From Halapricum desulfuricans (GTDB lineage: Archaea; Halobacteriota; Halobacteria; Halobacteriales; Haloarculaceae), in assembly GCF_017094525.1 (NCBI RefSeq), contig NZ_CP064788.1, positions 2,093,030 to 2,157,029 on the forward strand: DNA of 64,000 nucleotides, written 5' to 3'. This document shows, piece after piece, positions 35,588 through 43,976 of this stretch. The translations under genes and the position numbers were made by a program. Every line of letters begins with the position of its first letter. Position 1 is the first letter of the stretch. The notes below the pieces were generated by a model that saw nothing but the letters and a program-made list of their open reading frames with translations, searched no databases and was not told the DNA's origin.

Positions 35588-36394
35588 TCACTCGTCGCCG
35601 TCGCTGACGGCGACCTGCGCGGTGCGGATGACTTTCCCGCCCATCTCGTAGCCCGGTCGGTGGACGTCCGCGATCGTTCCCTCCGGCTGGTCGCTGTCCA
35701 TGCGGACGAGTACCTCGTGGCGTTCGGGGTCGACCTCGTCGCCGCGTTCGGGCTCGATCGACTCGACGTTCTCGTCTTCGAGGACGCGGTCGAACTGCTT
35801 GAGCGTCGTCTCGATCCCGTCGCGGATGTCGGCGTCTTCGTCCTGTTCGAGCGCGCGCTTGAGGTTGTCCCGGACGTCGAGCAGGCGCGTGACCAGGTCC
35901 TCGGTCGCGCGGGCCTTCTCCTCCTCGCGTCGCTTCTGCATCCGCTTTTTGTAGTTCTCGAAGTCGGCCTGCTTGCGCTTGAGCCGGGACCGAAGCGACT
36001 CGACCTCCTCCTCGTAGTCGTCGCGCTCGGCCTCGAGCGCTTCGACCTCGAACCGGAGCGAGGCGATCTCGTCGGCGATCGCTTCCGGATCGCTCGACTC
36101 GACGTGTTCGACCAGCTCCTCGGCCACGTCGAGGTCGTCTTCGACCTCCGATTCAGTCCCCTCCAGCCCTACGTCGTCGTCCGACCCGCCGTCTTCGGAG
36201 TCGTCAATTTCCTCGGGCGTTTCGTCGTCGCTCACTCCGTCATCGGCCCCGGAGTCGGCCGCTTCGCTCCCGTCGCCTGCCGGGGCCGTTTCGCCGTTCG
36301 GGTCGCTCTCCGTCGCAACGCTGTCGTCGCCTTCCGACCGCTCGTCGTCGCGCTCGGCCACGTCTCCGTCGGACATCCCTTCCTGGTCAGTCAT
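35588..36394 (-). CDS. grpE: GrpE nucleotide exchange factor
   Basis: The 268-residue protein, from the ATG at 36394, has a long Asp/Glu-rich N-terminal region (about 1-95). A coiled-coil segment (about 100-170) and the GrpE head follow, with FENYKKRMQKRREEEKARA, LLDVRDNLKRALEQ and HRPGYEMGGKVIRTAQV as signatures. It drives ADP release from the DnaK chaperone. Its acidic extension makes it longer than the bacterial form of about 200 residues. A TATA-like box at 36419 fits a leaderless mRNA. dnaK and dnaJ are not next to it in this window. Confidence 0.93.
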   Translation of the reverse strand: MTDQEGMSDGDVAERDDERSEGDDSVATESDPNGETAPAGDGSEAADSGADDGVSDDETPEEIDDSEDGGSDDDVGLEGTESEVEDDLDVAEELVEHVESSDPEAIADEIASLRFEVEALEAERDDYEEEVESLRSRLKRKQADFENYKKRMQKRREEEKARATEDLVTRLLDVRDNLKRALEQDEDADIRDGIETTLKQFDRVLEDENVESIEPERGDEVDPERHEVLVRMDSDQPEGTIADVHRPGYEMGGKVIRTAQVAVSDGDE

Positions 36395-36418
36395 GTACGG
36401 ACAAAGCCGATACGGCGG

Positions 36419-36424
36419 TAAAAG
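36419..36424 (-). promoter_or_regulatory. TATA-like box of grpE
   Basis: It reads CTTTTA on the minus strand, 25-30 bases before the grpE ATG. The spacing is that of leaderless haloarchaeal promoters. Confidence 0.45.
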
Positions 36425-36573
36425 CATTGATACTGCGGTTGATACCGGTCGTGTGTCGAACATCGTACCGAACGGGTATCCAGCAGAATCGCAGCGACTC
36501 GCCGGGGACAGCCCGATCCCGATTCCGCATCAATTATTACGGCGGCGAGTAAATACTGAGGCGGTGACAACGA

Positions 36574-37569
36574 ATGCCATTCTACGGCGGTAGCGAACTC
36601 AGTGAGGTGTACGACAGGGCGCTGGAAGAGGACTTCGGGCTAGTCGCCAGCAACGTCGCCGAGCCGGACGTGATGATGGGGCTGATGGAGGGTGCCGCCT
36701 CCGTCGATTCGGACCTGCTCATCCAGTTGAGCGCCGGCGCGTGTCGGTTCGCCGGCAACGGCGACGCCGAGGCCGGACTGCGCGCGATGGGCAACTACAT
36801 CGAGACCATCGCCGAGCAGTACGACATCGGCGTGTTCCTCAACATGGACCACCAGACGGACATGGAGTTCATCGAGATGCAGGTCGAGAGCGACATCCCC
36901 TCCTCGATCATGATCGACGCCTCCCACGAGGACTTCGAGGAGAACATCCGCCAGTCCAAGAAGGTCGTCGACATGATCGAAGAGAAAGACGCCGACATCC
37001 TCGTCGAGGCCGAGCTCGGCCAGATCAAGGGCGTCGAAGACGAGATCGAGGCCGAGGAGGCCTTCTACACGGACCCCGACGACGCCGTCGAGTTCGTCGA
37101 GCGCACCGGCGCGGACCTGCTCGCGATCTCGGTCGGCACCCAGCACGGCGTCGCCAAGGGCAAGGATCTGGAACTGCGCCCGGACCTGGCCAGCGAGATC
37201 AGCGAGACGCTGGCCGATCACGGCCTGGAGATCCCGCTCGTGCTCCACGGCACCTCCGGGCTCCAGCCGGCCCAGGTCGAGGACATGATGGGTCGCGGCA
37301 TCTGCAAGATGAACAAAGACACTCGCTACCAGTACGAGTACACGCGGACGCTGTTCGATCACTACCTCGACCACAAGGACGAGATCGTCCCGCCGGAAGG
37401 CGTCGAGGACCAACGCGACAGCTTCTACAACGACGTCGACTGGTCGCCTAACAAGGACCACTTCGACCCGCGCGTCGGCGGTCGACTCGTCCGCGAGCGC
37501 ATCGAAGAGGTCCACGCCGACCTCGCGGAACTGTCGGGCTCGGCCGGCAACTCGATGTTCCCCAATTGA
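36574..37569 (+). CDS. fba: Class II fructose-bisphosphate aldolase
   Basis: This 331-residue protein shows the class II, metal-dependent aldolase pattern. It has [13 protein letters not shown] (near 90), [13 protein letters not shown] (near 112), [13 protein letters not shown] (near 145), [13 protein letters not shown] (His near 189) and VLHGTSGLQ (His near 226). It splits fructose 1,6-bisphosphate into triose phosphates in glycolysis or the reverse in gluconeogenesis. The [16 protein letters not shown] segment matches the phosphate-binding part of the haloarchaeal type. With pyk and the ROK kinase it makes part of central carbon metabolism in this window. The accessory region begins after its stop. 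Confidence 0.92.
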   Translation: MPFYGGSELSEVYDRALEEDFGLVASNVAEPDVMMGLMEGAASVDSDLLIQLSAGACRFAGNGDAEAGLRAMGNYIETIAEQYDIGVFLNMDHQTDMEFIEMQVESDIPSSIMIDASHEDFEENIRQSKKVVDMIEEKDADILVEAELGQIKGVEDEIEAEEAFYTDPDDAVEFVERTGADLLAISVGTQHGVAKGKDLELRPDLASEISETLADHGLEIPLVLHGTSGLQPAQVEDMMGRGICKMNKDTRYQYEYTRTLFDHYLDHKDEIVPPEGVEDQRDSFYNDVDWSPNKDHFDPRVGGRLVRERIEEVHADLAELSGSAGNSMFPN

Positions 37570-37648
37570 AGAAATCGAAGCGGGACACCGTTTTTGGGGA
37601 CACCGGCGATATGCCGGCACTTCGCATTTTGAGTATGTGTGCGTTAGA

Positions 37649-37655
37649 TTTATTT
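37649..37655 (+). promoter_or_regulatory. TATA box of the Tat lipoprotein gene
   Basis: TTTATTT ends 26 bases before the ATG at 37681, fitting a leaderless mRNA. It supports ATG 37681 over the in-frame TTG at 37678. Confidence 0.6.
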
Positions 37656-37680
37656 CAGATGCAGCAGAACAACGACATTG

Positions 37681-38727
37681 ATGGAACGCTCACGTCGGGC
37701 TTTCATGCGACTAGGCGGGGCTACAGCTGCAACGACTGTAGCTGGACTCGCGGGCTGTTCGTCGCTGACAAATCCGTCGGGTGGTAATGGCAATGGTAAT
37801 AGTGACAGTAGTGAGGTGTTAGGCTACCTTCCACAAGGAATCGCGTATGCCGGCCGTGGGGACGTCACGCGTACGCTCAACGATTCTGCAGTGACACAGT
37901 TCACGAACGATATCCTGGATCAGTTCGCCGAAAATGAGTACTATTCAGGGCCAACGAACAAACAAGAGCTCCTGACTTCCGTCTCCAACAACGCTGGCAT
38001 TGAGCTCAGTGGCGCGAGTACGGCGGCCGGCTTCGGTAAATACGCGGGCTCGGAGACCGCGACGCGCGGACCCTACTACGGACTCTACTTTGAGGCAGAC
38101 TGGTCGCCTGACGAAGTTGTAAATGCGCTGGAATCTGGCGGCCTCCAGTTCACCGAGGGGGAGTACAGCGGGCAGACACTTTATGAAGCAGGCAGGGAGT
38201 ATCAGCCGCTCTGGCTAGGGGTGGCTGGTGACGATGCCTACGTGCTGGCCACCGAAATAGCCACAAAAGACACGCTTGACGTGTCTGCGGGCAATATGGA
38301 TAGCGTCGGGGGAGAGATGAGCAATGCATTTAGCGCTATCCGTGACGCGCCGTTCAAATTTGTCGCGGAGATGCCAACGAATCAACTCCCCGAGTCGGGG
38401 ATCGAAGTCGGTGGCTCCTCAATCGACCCAAAGCGCTTCGCCACAGTCACCCACGTGACGGGCATTGCGTACCACGAAGACGACACCGCGGGTATTACGC
38501 TTACCTTTTTGACTGGGGGTTCAGGCGATGCTGAAGACGTTGCGAACGCTCTCCGAGGCGTGATCGCCGCAGCCGCAGAGAGGACTCAGAACGAGACGGT
38601 CGCGAACGCAATGAATGACACGTCGATAAATACTGATAAATCGACTGTCGTCGTGGAGGCGTCTGGTTCGGTTGATCGCGCAACGCGAGTTATAACAGCC
38701 ATCTTCGGTCTGCTCTTCGGGCTGTGA
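37681..38727 (+). CDS. Tat-exported lipoprotein, unknown function, linked to an ABC-2 transporter
   Basis: The 348-residue protein has a twin-arginine signal (RSRRAFMRLGG), a lipobox (LAGC, Cys near 26) and a Gly/Asn/Ser linker. A large mature domain follows, starting EVLGYLPQGIAYAGRGDV. The far C-terminus is hydrophobic (RVITAIFGLLFGL), perhaps a second membrane contact. The YLP-then-alpha/beta pattern recalls DUF3352-like surface proteins, but I do not claim a family. Codon use is less G+C rich than in the flanking core genes. It is followed after 36 bases by an ABC permease and ATPase on the same strand, so it may be their extracytoplasmic partner. Confidence 0.7.
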   Translation: MERSRRAFMRLGGATAATTVAGLAGCSSLTNPSGGNGNGNSDSSEVLGYLPQGIAYAGRGDVTRTLNDSAVTQFTNDILDQFAENEYYSGPTNKQELLTSVSNNAGIELSGASTAAGFGKYAGSETATRGPYYGLYFEADWSPDEVVNALESGGLQFTEGEYSGQTLYEAGREYQPLWLGVAGDDAYVLATEIATKDTLDVSAGNMDSVGGEMSNAFSAIRDAPFKFVAEMPTNQLPESGIEVGGSSIDPKRFATVTHVTGIAYHEDDTAGITLTFLTGGSGDAEDVANALRGVIAAAAERTQNETVANAMNDTSINTDKSTVVVEASGSVDRATRVITAIFGLLFGL

Positions 38728-38763
38728 TCCGCCGCGACGAATCCAAATACCGCCGACCTCTAA

Positions 38764-39831
38764 ATGAACATTCCCACCTTTCTGCGGAAGGAACTGACGT
38801 GGAGCAGACACCGGCTGCTTACCATTGCCATCCTGTTCCTGGTGGTGCCCGGTGTATTCGCTGCAGGGACTGTCTTCTTCGAGCACACGCTCCCCGAGAA
38901 CGCCCCTGTTGCAGTCGTCCCGGCTTCGGATAACGTCTCTCAGAACAGCCTTGACATTGCTCGCGCTGGCGTGACGTTCACCTCCGACCCGCGCATCGTT
39001 AACTCATTCGAGACGGCGTCGCGCCAGTTACAGCGGGAGCAGGTGTATGCCATCATTGAAGTGCCACCGAACATCGGCGCACCAAATGCCACGGCGACAA
39101 TTGACGTGTACATTGATGGTCGGATCACCATCTTCCGCTTACCCTCCCGGGCAATCGTCTCCGGGCTCTCAACGTCGCTTGATCAGGTGGTTGCGGGCGA
39201 AGTCGATACTGATCGGCACGTCATCGGACAGAAAGCATCCCTCTCTGAGTATATGCTGCCGACGTTTCTGATGCTAGTAGTGATGCTCGCAGCGTTCGTC
39301 TACCTGCCAACGCTTCTCGCACGCGAAGCACACGTCCTAGATCGACTCCGCACGAAGTCTTCAATCCAGTCAGTCGTCGCGGCGAAGCTGCTCTTTGTAT
39401 CCGTATTGATAGTGGTGAGTATTGGGGTTATGTATCTGGTCGGAGTGTTACTCGGGTACTCACTGGAGCCACTTTCTCTGATCGCTGTTGGGGTATATCT
39501 TCTCACGTTCCTCACACTCGCGTCTCTCGCGAGCGCTGTCTCGTTCGTGACACGCTTCTCGACGGCAGGCCGTGTGAGTAGCGTCGCTATCTTTCTCGCG
39601 CTCATCCCACTGTCGAATCTCGCCTATCCCGCCGGCTTCTTCTCGCCGCTGAGCAAGACCATCGCTCGGTTAAATCCGTTACACTACTCGATGATCATCG
39701 CGCGGACAGCGTTGCTAAAGGAATCTCGTGTGGCGGTGTTCGCCGACTGGCTTGGGGTCCTCCTTGCCATCACACTCGCGTGTATTGGTATCCTCACACT
39801 ATCCATCCGGTACTACGAATGGGAAAGCTAA
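38764..39831 (+). CDS. ABC-2 type transporter permease
   Basis: The 355-residue protein has one N-terminal helix (about residues 18-40) and a roughly 120-residue extracytoplasmic domain. Five more helices follow (about 165-190, 205-235, 240-265, 275-300 and 325-350). This is the topology of ABC-2 exporters of the NatB/drug-export group. It probably moves a lipid, peptide, drug or ion outward; the cargo is unknown. It overlaps the ATPase gene by one base (TAATG at 39829-39833), so the pair is coupled. Codon use shows many A/T third positions, unlike its surroundings. Confidence 0.82.
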   Translation: MNIPTFLRKELTWSRHRLLTIAILFLVVPGVFAAGTVFFEHTLPENAPVAVVPASDNVSQNSLDIARAGVTFTSDPRIVNSFETASRQLQREQVYAIIEVPPNIGAPNATATIDVYIDGRITIFRLPSRAIVSGLSTSLDQVVAGEVDTDRHVIGQKASLSEYMLPTFLMLVVMLAAFVYLPTLLAREAHVLDRLRTKSSIQSVVAAKLLFVSVLIVVSIGVMYLVGVLLGYSLEPLSLIAVGVYLLTFLTLASLASAVSFVTRFSTAGRVSSVAIFLALIPLSNLAYPAGFFSPLSKTIARLNPLHYSMIIARTALLKESRVAVFADWLGVLLAITLACIGILTLSIRYYEWES

Positions 39832-40493
39832 TGGAGCCGATCACACTCACGAACGTCCGGAAAGAGTATGGGCCAACGAGCGCGCTTGCTGACGTCTCGC
39901 TCAGGTTCGAACCGGGAACTGTTCATGTGCTTGTTGGGCCAAACGGATCAGGAAAGACGACGCTGTTCCGCGTACTACTGGGGTTAACACGGCCAGATGA
40001 AGGGCAAATTTCGGTACCCGACGTCACGATCGGGTGTGGGTTTCAAACTCCACGGGTGTATCCCGGACTGACAACCGGCGAGAACCTCTCGCTTTTCGCT
40101 GAGCTTGTAGACGCACGTGAGGAGTGGGTCGAAACCCTCATTACGGACTTCGGGCTGGCTCGTGTCCGCCACCGGGAGGCACACGCACTCTCGGCGGGCT
40201 TCGCCAAGCGCCTAGACATCGCGATCGCATTGGTTGGCGAGCCTGACGTGGTGTTACTTGACGAGCCCGTTGCTGATATCGACAGGGAGTACCGAACACG
40301 TATTCGAGGCCTGTTGGGCGAGTATGTCTCCGACGAACGCGTGGTGATTCTCGCGACGCATCGACTGGCTGAGTTCGAGCCCCTTATAGATATATTGACA
40401 ATTCTGAAAGGGGGGAAAGTAATCGCGTCCGACTCCATAGAGCGTCTCTCTACCGATCTGCCCGCCCACTACGCAGCGCTGATCTCGGAGTGA
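39831..40493 (+). CDS. ABC transporter ATP-binding protein
   Basis: The 220-residue ATPase, starting at the ATG overlapping the permease stop, has Walker A GPNGSGKTT (near 36), Walker B PDVVLLDEPVADID (near 145) and switch His in LATHRLAE. The signature is LSAGFAKRLD rather than LSGGQ, a common variant in ABC-2 exporters. It powers the permease at 38764. An in-frame extension back to 39780 lies inside the permease and is rejected. The ISH8-type element is inserted 75 bases after its stop. Confidence 0.88.
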   Translation: MEPITLTNVRKEYGPTSALADVSLRFEPGTVHVLVGPNGSGKTTLFRVLLGLTRPDEGQISVPDVTIGCGFQTPRVYPGLTTGENLSLFAELVDAREEWVETLITDFGLARVRHREAHALSAGFAKRLDIAIALVGEPDVVLLDEPVADIDREYRTRIRGLLGEYVSDERVVILATHRLAEFEPLIDILTILKGGKVIASDSIERLSTDLPAHYAALISE

Positions 40494-40558
40494 CGATGCG
40501 CAGGACGTTCACTTCTGACGTCGATCCCTACTCGTGTTTAGTAAAAGCGCTACGCACG

Positions 40559-40568
40559 GTGGCACGGT
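40559..40568 (+). repeat. Target site duplication, left copy
   Basis: GTGGCACGGT directly before the IS element is repeated exactly at 41972-41981. Confidence 0.9.
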
Positions 40569-40587
40569 CATCCGTCTTTAGCTAAGA
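40569..40587 (+). repeat. Left terminal inverted repeat of the ISH8-type element
   Basis: CATCCGTCTTTAGCTAAGA pairs with 41953-41971 at 18 of 19 positions. Confidence 0.93.
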
Positions 40588-40653
40588 GAAGAACCGCAGT
40601 ACAGCAGTAGCTTATCGAGGCTTCTTTTCGAGAGGAATGAGGAGGTGTCGGTT

Positions 40654-41958
40654 GTGCACACCAAAACCTCCTCATCGAGAGTTATGCGTCGGCTCACTAC
40701 ACTGTTTCCCTCCGAGTTCCTCAAAGAGCACGCCGAGGAACTCGGCGTGGTCGAACGAGAGGGAAAACTCCAGGTTCCAGTCCTCGTGTGGGCGCTCGTG
40801 TTCGGCTTCGCCGCAGGCGAGAGCCGAACACTCGCTGGGTTCAGACGCAGCTACAACTCCACAGCTGACGAAACGATCTCGCCCGGTGGCTTCTATCACC
40901 GGTTGACACCGACGCTGGCGGAGTACCTCCGCGACCTCGTTGAGCGCGGTCTCGACGAGGTCGCTGTTCCCGACGCTGTTGACGCTGATATCGACCGATT
41001 CAGGGACGTGATGATTGCTGATGGAACGGTGTTGCGGCTCCACGAGTTCCTCTCTGATGAGTTCCAAGCCCGTCACGAGGAGCAGGCTGGAGCGACGCTC
41101 CACCTGCTCCATAACGCCACCGACAAGACAATTGAACGGATCGACGTAACAGACGAGAAAACGCACGACAGCACGTTGTTCAATACAGGTTCGTGGCTGC
41201 AAGGACGGCTCGTTTTGCTCGATCTAGCGTACTTCAAGTACCGCCGCTTCGCGTTAATCGACGAGAACGACGGCTACTTCGTGAGTCGGCTGAAGAAGAG
41301 CGCGAACCCGGTGATAACAGAGGAATTACGGGAATGGCGCGGGCGCGCCATTCCCTTGGAGGGCAAGCAGATCCACGATGTGGTCGATGACCTCTCGCGG
41401 AAGTACATCGACGTAGAGGTCGAGGCGGAGTTCAAGCGAGGACCGTACGAAGGGACGCGCTCGCTGGATACGAAGCGGTTCCGCGTCGTCGGCGTCCGCG
41501 ACGAGGACGCCGACGACTACCATCTCTACATCACGAATCTGCCGAGAGAGGAGTTTCTCCCGGCAGATCTAGCAACGCTGTATCGGTGTCGCTGGGAAGT
41601 AGAAACGTTGTTCCGTGAGCTGAAGACACAGTACGAACTGGATGAATTCGACACAAGCGACCCGGATGTCGTGGAGATTCTGCTGTATGCGGCGTTGCTG
41701 TCACTGCTGGTGAGTCGTGAGCTGTTGGATCTGGTCACCGAGCAGGCTGACGATGAGATCGTGTTTCCGCCGGAACGCTGGGCGGCGACCTTCCGGTCGC
41801 ACGCCCAGCTCATCCTCCACGAACTCGGTGAGTACCTTGGCTACTCGCCACCGCCGCTGTTGGAGCGGCTGATCGAAGACGCACAGAAGATCCACCAGCA
41901 ACGACCGATCTTACAAGAGACGCTCGCTACCGCCACGCAACCGAGGTGTGAGTCTTAG
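40654..41958 (+). CDS. IS4 family (ISH8-type) transposase
   Basis: The 434-residue transposase begins at the GTG at 40654, chosen because GGAGGTG (40641-40647) lies six bases upstream. An in-frame GTG at 40645 or ATG at 40684 are alternatives. DDE residues appear in MIADGTVLRL (near 113), LLDLAYFKYR (near 190) and the IS4 Y-R-E-K signature YRCRWEVETLFRELK (near 315). It cuts and pastes the element between its inverted repeats. The frame is intact and the stop codon lies inside the right repeat. There is no sign of decay, so the element may still be active. Confidence 0.94.
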   Translation: MHTKTSSSRVMRRLTTLFPSEFLKEHAEELGVVEREGKLQVPVLVWALVFGFAAGESRTLAGFRRSYNSTADETISPGGFYHRLTPTLAEYLRDLVERGLDEVAVPDAVDADIDRFRDVMIADGTVLRLHEFLSDEFQARHEEQAGATLHLLHNATDKTIERIDVTDEKTHDSTLFNTGSWLQGRLVLLDLAYFKYRRFALIDENDGYFVSRLKKSANPVITEELREWRGRAIPLEGKQIHDVVDDLSRKYIDVEVEAEFKRGPYEGTRSLDTKRFRVVGVRDEDADDYHLYITNLPREEFLPADLATLYRCRWEVETLFRELKTQYELDEFDTSDPDVVEILLYAALLSLLVSRELLDLVTEQADDEIVFPPERWAATFRSHAQLILHELGEYLGYSPPPLLERLIEDAQKIHQQRPILQETLATATQPRCES

Positions 41959-41971
41959 CTAAAGACGAATG
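41953..41971 (-). repeat. Right terminal inverted repeat of the ISH8-type element
   Basis: TCTTAGCTAAAGACGAATG is the inverted partner of 40569-40587. The transposase stop codon at 41956-41958 is part of it. Confidence 0.93.
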
Positions 41972-41981
41972 GTGGCACGGT
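41972..41981 (+). repeat. Target site duplication, right copy
   Basis: GTGGCACGGT is identical to 40559-40568, which shows simple insertion without later rearrangement. Confidence 0.9.
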
Positions 41982-42004
41982 AAAGTACCTCGGGTCAAGT
42001 GGTT

Positions 42005-42049
42005 CGAGAATCCCCGATTCTCGTCATCTGCTCACGGCGCTTGCGCCGT
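42005..42049. repeat. Two adjacent perfect hairpins after the IS element
   Basis: CGAGAATC-CCC-GATTCTCG lies at 42005-42023, and ACGGCGC-TT-GCGCCGT at 42034-42049. They are in the non-coding strip between the IS insertion and the GNAT gene. They may be transcript ends or a remnant of another mobile element. Confidence 0.6.
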
Positions 42050-42143
42050 TCGAAGGTTCGTGAGACTTCGTCCCGCTCCTATCACGGGAATCTTCGGTTT
42101 CCGAACGGCCCCGAGGCACTCGGTCTATGTTTTCTGTAACGAC

Positions 42144-43307
42144 CTAGAAGAACTCCCGCAACTGGACTTTTTCGGACGGAAACAGCTTCGAGAGCGTCCC
42201 ACCAGTCGCTTGGTCACAGTCCAGGCCGCGCCCGCACACGTCTGACACATCTCGATACCCGACGAGCAACTGTGCCAGCGTCCCCACGTCGACAATCGCG
42301 TCCGGCTGGGTCTGCGTCGGCTCGCACGTCCCAGTGGTGTCCTCGACACCGAGTTCGAGCCGGTGATCGTCCCCGACCGGATCAGTGACCTCGAAGCTAA
42401 CGCGCGCGTCGACGCCGTCGGGATAGGGAAGCGACTTCAGCGCGAGCGCCGGATCCGTGACCCGAATCATCGGCCCGGCGTGAATCGAACACGAAACGGC
42501 ATCGGGATCCACGACCCTGTCGAGCAACGCGGCTTCCTCGGCGAGCGTGAGTTCGACGCGATCGACTTGCGAGTCGTGGGTGCCGAGCAGGCCGAGCAGG
42601 TGATCCCGCGCGTCTCGATCAGCCGCCGAGAAGTCCTCGGTGCGGAGCACGTCGTCTTCGCCCGCCGTTTCGAAAGTGTAGGTGACGTACCCGCGAGGCT
42701 CTCCGCCGTCGAGCCATGCGTAGGCCCAGGGCGACTCGTCGCCGAAGGTGCGGTCGCGCCACCACTGTTCGCTCCGGCGGATCGACAGCGTCGTTCCCTC
42801 GCCGTGGGCGCGCTGGACGGCTTCGAGTCGCTCCCAGTCGTCGGGGCCGACGCGCTCGTAGGTGCCGCGCTCGGTCGTGGCTGCGGCCGCGAGTTGCTTG
42901 GGTGGCAGTTCGTAGGTGGTGTAGCGGTTTGCGACCGCCCAGCCGAACTGCCGGTAGAAAGCGTGTTCGAATGGCCACAGCGCCGCCAGTCCGAGCTCGC
43001 GATCGCGCGCTTCCGCGAGTAGCCCGTCGAGCAGTCGCTCGACGTTGCCCGACCGGCGGTGTTCCGGCGGCGAGGAGACGGCGGCGATCCCGCCGATCGT
43101 CGTCCAGGACCCGCGGAGCCGCGCGTCGAGTTCGTACAGCGCGCCCGTCGCGATGAGTCGGTCACCCTCGTAGAGGCCATACCGATCCGCGATCCGCTCG
43201 GGAACGGTCAGTTCCGACTGGGGCCCGTCTTCCGGATGGAAGGCGTACTGGACGAGCCGGCGATACCGCTCGATATCGGAGTCGGGAACGCGTCGAACGC
43301 TCGGCAT
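42144..43307 (-). CDS. Eis-like GNAT family N-acetyltransferase
   Basis: This 387-residue protein has an N-terminal GNAT fold with the acetyl-CoA loop SSPPEHRRSGNVERLL (near 78-93). A second GNAT-like module (about 165-280) and a sterol-carrier-like C-terminal domain follow. This three-part layout is that of the Eis/enhanced-survival acetyltransferases. It moves acetyl groups from acetyl-CoA to an amine on a small molecule or protein; the substrate is unknown. It is on the same strand as the M50 protease and TraB genes, 21 bases away, so the three may be cotranscribed. Confidence 0.85.
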   Translation of the reverse strand: MPSVRRVPDSDIERYRRLVQYAFHPEDGPQSELTVPERIADRYGLYEGDRLIATGALYELDARLRGSWTTIGGIAAVSSPPEHRRSGNVERLLDGLLAEARDRELGLAALWPFEHAFYRQFGWAVANRYTTYELPPKQLAAAATTERGTYERVGPDDWERLEAVQRAHGEGTTLSIRRSEQWWRDRTFGDESPWAYAWLDGGEPRGYVTYTFETAGEDDVLRTEDFSAADRDARDHLLGLLGTHDSQVDRVELTLAEEAALLDRVVDPDAVSCSIHAGPMIRVTDPALALKSLPYPDGVDARVSFEVTDPVGDDHRLELGVEDTTGTCEPTQTQPDAIVDVGTLAQLLVGYRDVSDVCGRGLDCDQATGGTLSKLFPSEKVQLREFF

Positions 43308-43328
43308 GCGACTGCGATGGAGTGGCTC

Positions 43329-43976
43329 CTACAAGACGCTTCCCAACGGCCGGAGGAAGAACGCGATCGCCCCGCCGATCGTCGGGACGGCACTCGCGGC
43401 CCACACCGGCCGACTCCAGCGCATGACCTTCTTGCCGTCCAGGGGCCCGAACGGGAGCATGTTGAACCCGGCCAGCAGGACGTTGATGATCATGCCGAGA
43501 TAGCCGATCGTTCTCAGCAGATCGAACCCGGCGGCCTCACCGCCGATCCAGACTCCGGCGAAGACGGCAACCAGCGCGACGTTGACGGCCGGGCCGGCCA
43601 GCGCGATCAGACCCTGCTCGCGGGCCGTGATCCGCCCGCGGTGATAGACCGCGCCAGGCGCGGCGAACAGAAAGCCCGCGAGACCCGCCATCACAGCCAG
43701 AAAGAGCATGCTGTAGTCGGCGCGGAACTCCGCGAGCTGGCCGTAATGGACCGCGACGACCTTGTGGGCAAGTTCGTGCAGGAGAAAGCCGATCCCGGCG
43801 GTGAGCATGCTGAGGACGAACCCGACACCCAGAATCGAGAGCGCGCCCGTAGACGGGACCCCGCCGAACAGCGACCGGACAACGCCGTTGAAGTAAAAGG
43901 CCGTGAACGCTACGCCGAGCGCGACCCAGGCGACGGCGAGATCGCGGCGTTCGCGCCGACTGAAACGGATATCCAT
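43329..43976 (-). CDS. M50 family (site-2 type) membrane metalloprotease
   Basis: The 215-residue protein, from the ATG at 43976, has about five helices. It carries the zinc motif HELAHKVVAVHYG (near residue 67) inside a helix and the second ligand motif NMLPFGPLDGKKV (near 178). These are the two halves of the intramembrane active site in site-2 proteases. It cuts membrane-bound substrates, often to release a regulator. Its ATG overlaps the stop of the TraB gene (TGATG), so the two are coupled. A longer open frame upstream is a shadow of traB. Confidence 0.88.
   Translation of the reverse strand: MDIRFSRRERRDLAVAWVALGVAFTAFYFNGVVRSLFGGVPSTGALSILGVGFVLSMLTAGIGFLLHELAHKVVAVHYGQLAEFRADYSMLFLAVMAGLAGFLFAAPGAVYHRGRITAREQGLIALAGPAVNVALVAVFAGVWIGGEAAGFDLLRTIGYLGMIINVLLAGFNMLPFGPLDGKKVMRWSRPVWAASAVPTIGGAIAFFLRPLGSVL

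Larger units (their letters stand above)
40569..41971 (+). mobile_element. ISH8-type insertion sequence (IS4 family), complete
   Basis: The element is 1403 bases. It is bounded by 19-base terminal inverted repeats with one mismatch (CATCCGTCTTTAGCTAAGA at the left, complement of CATTCGTCTTTAGCTAAGA at the right) and by a perfect 10-base target duplication. Size, ends and duplication length match ISH8 of halophilic archaea. It carries one intact transposase gene. Confidence 0.95.

Noticed and set aside
41996-42025. tRNA-like T-arm (GGTTCGA) after the IS element
   Set aside because: The flanks form a simple 8-base hairpin, and no acceptor, D or anticodon arms can be drawn.
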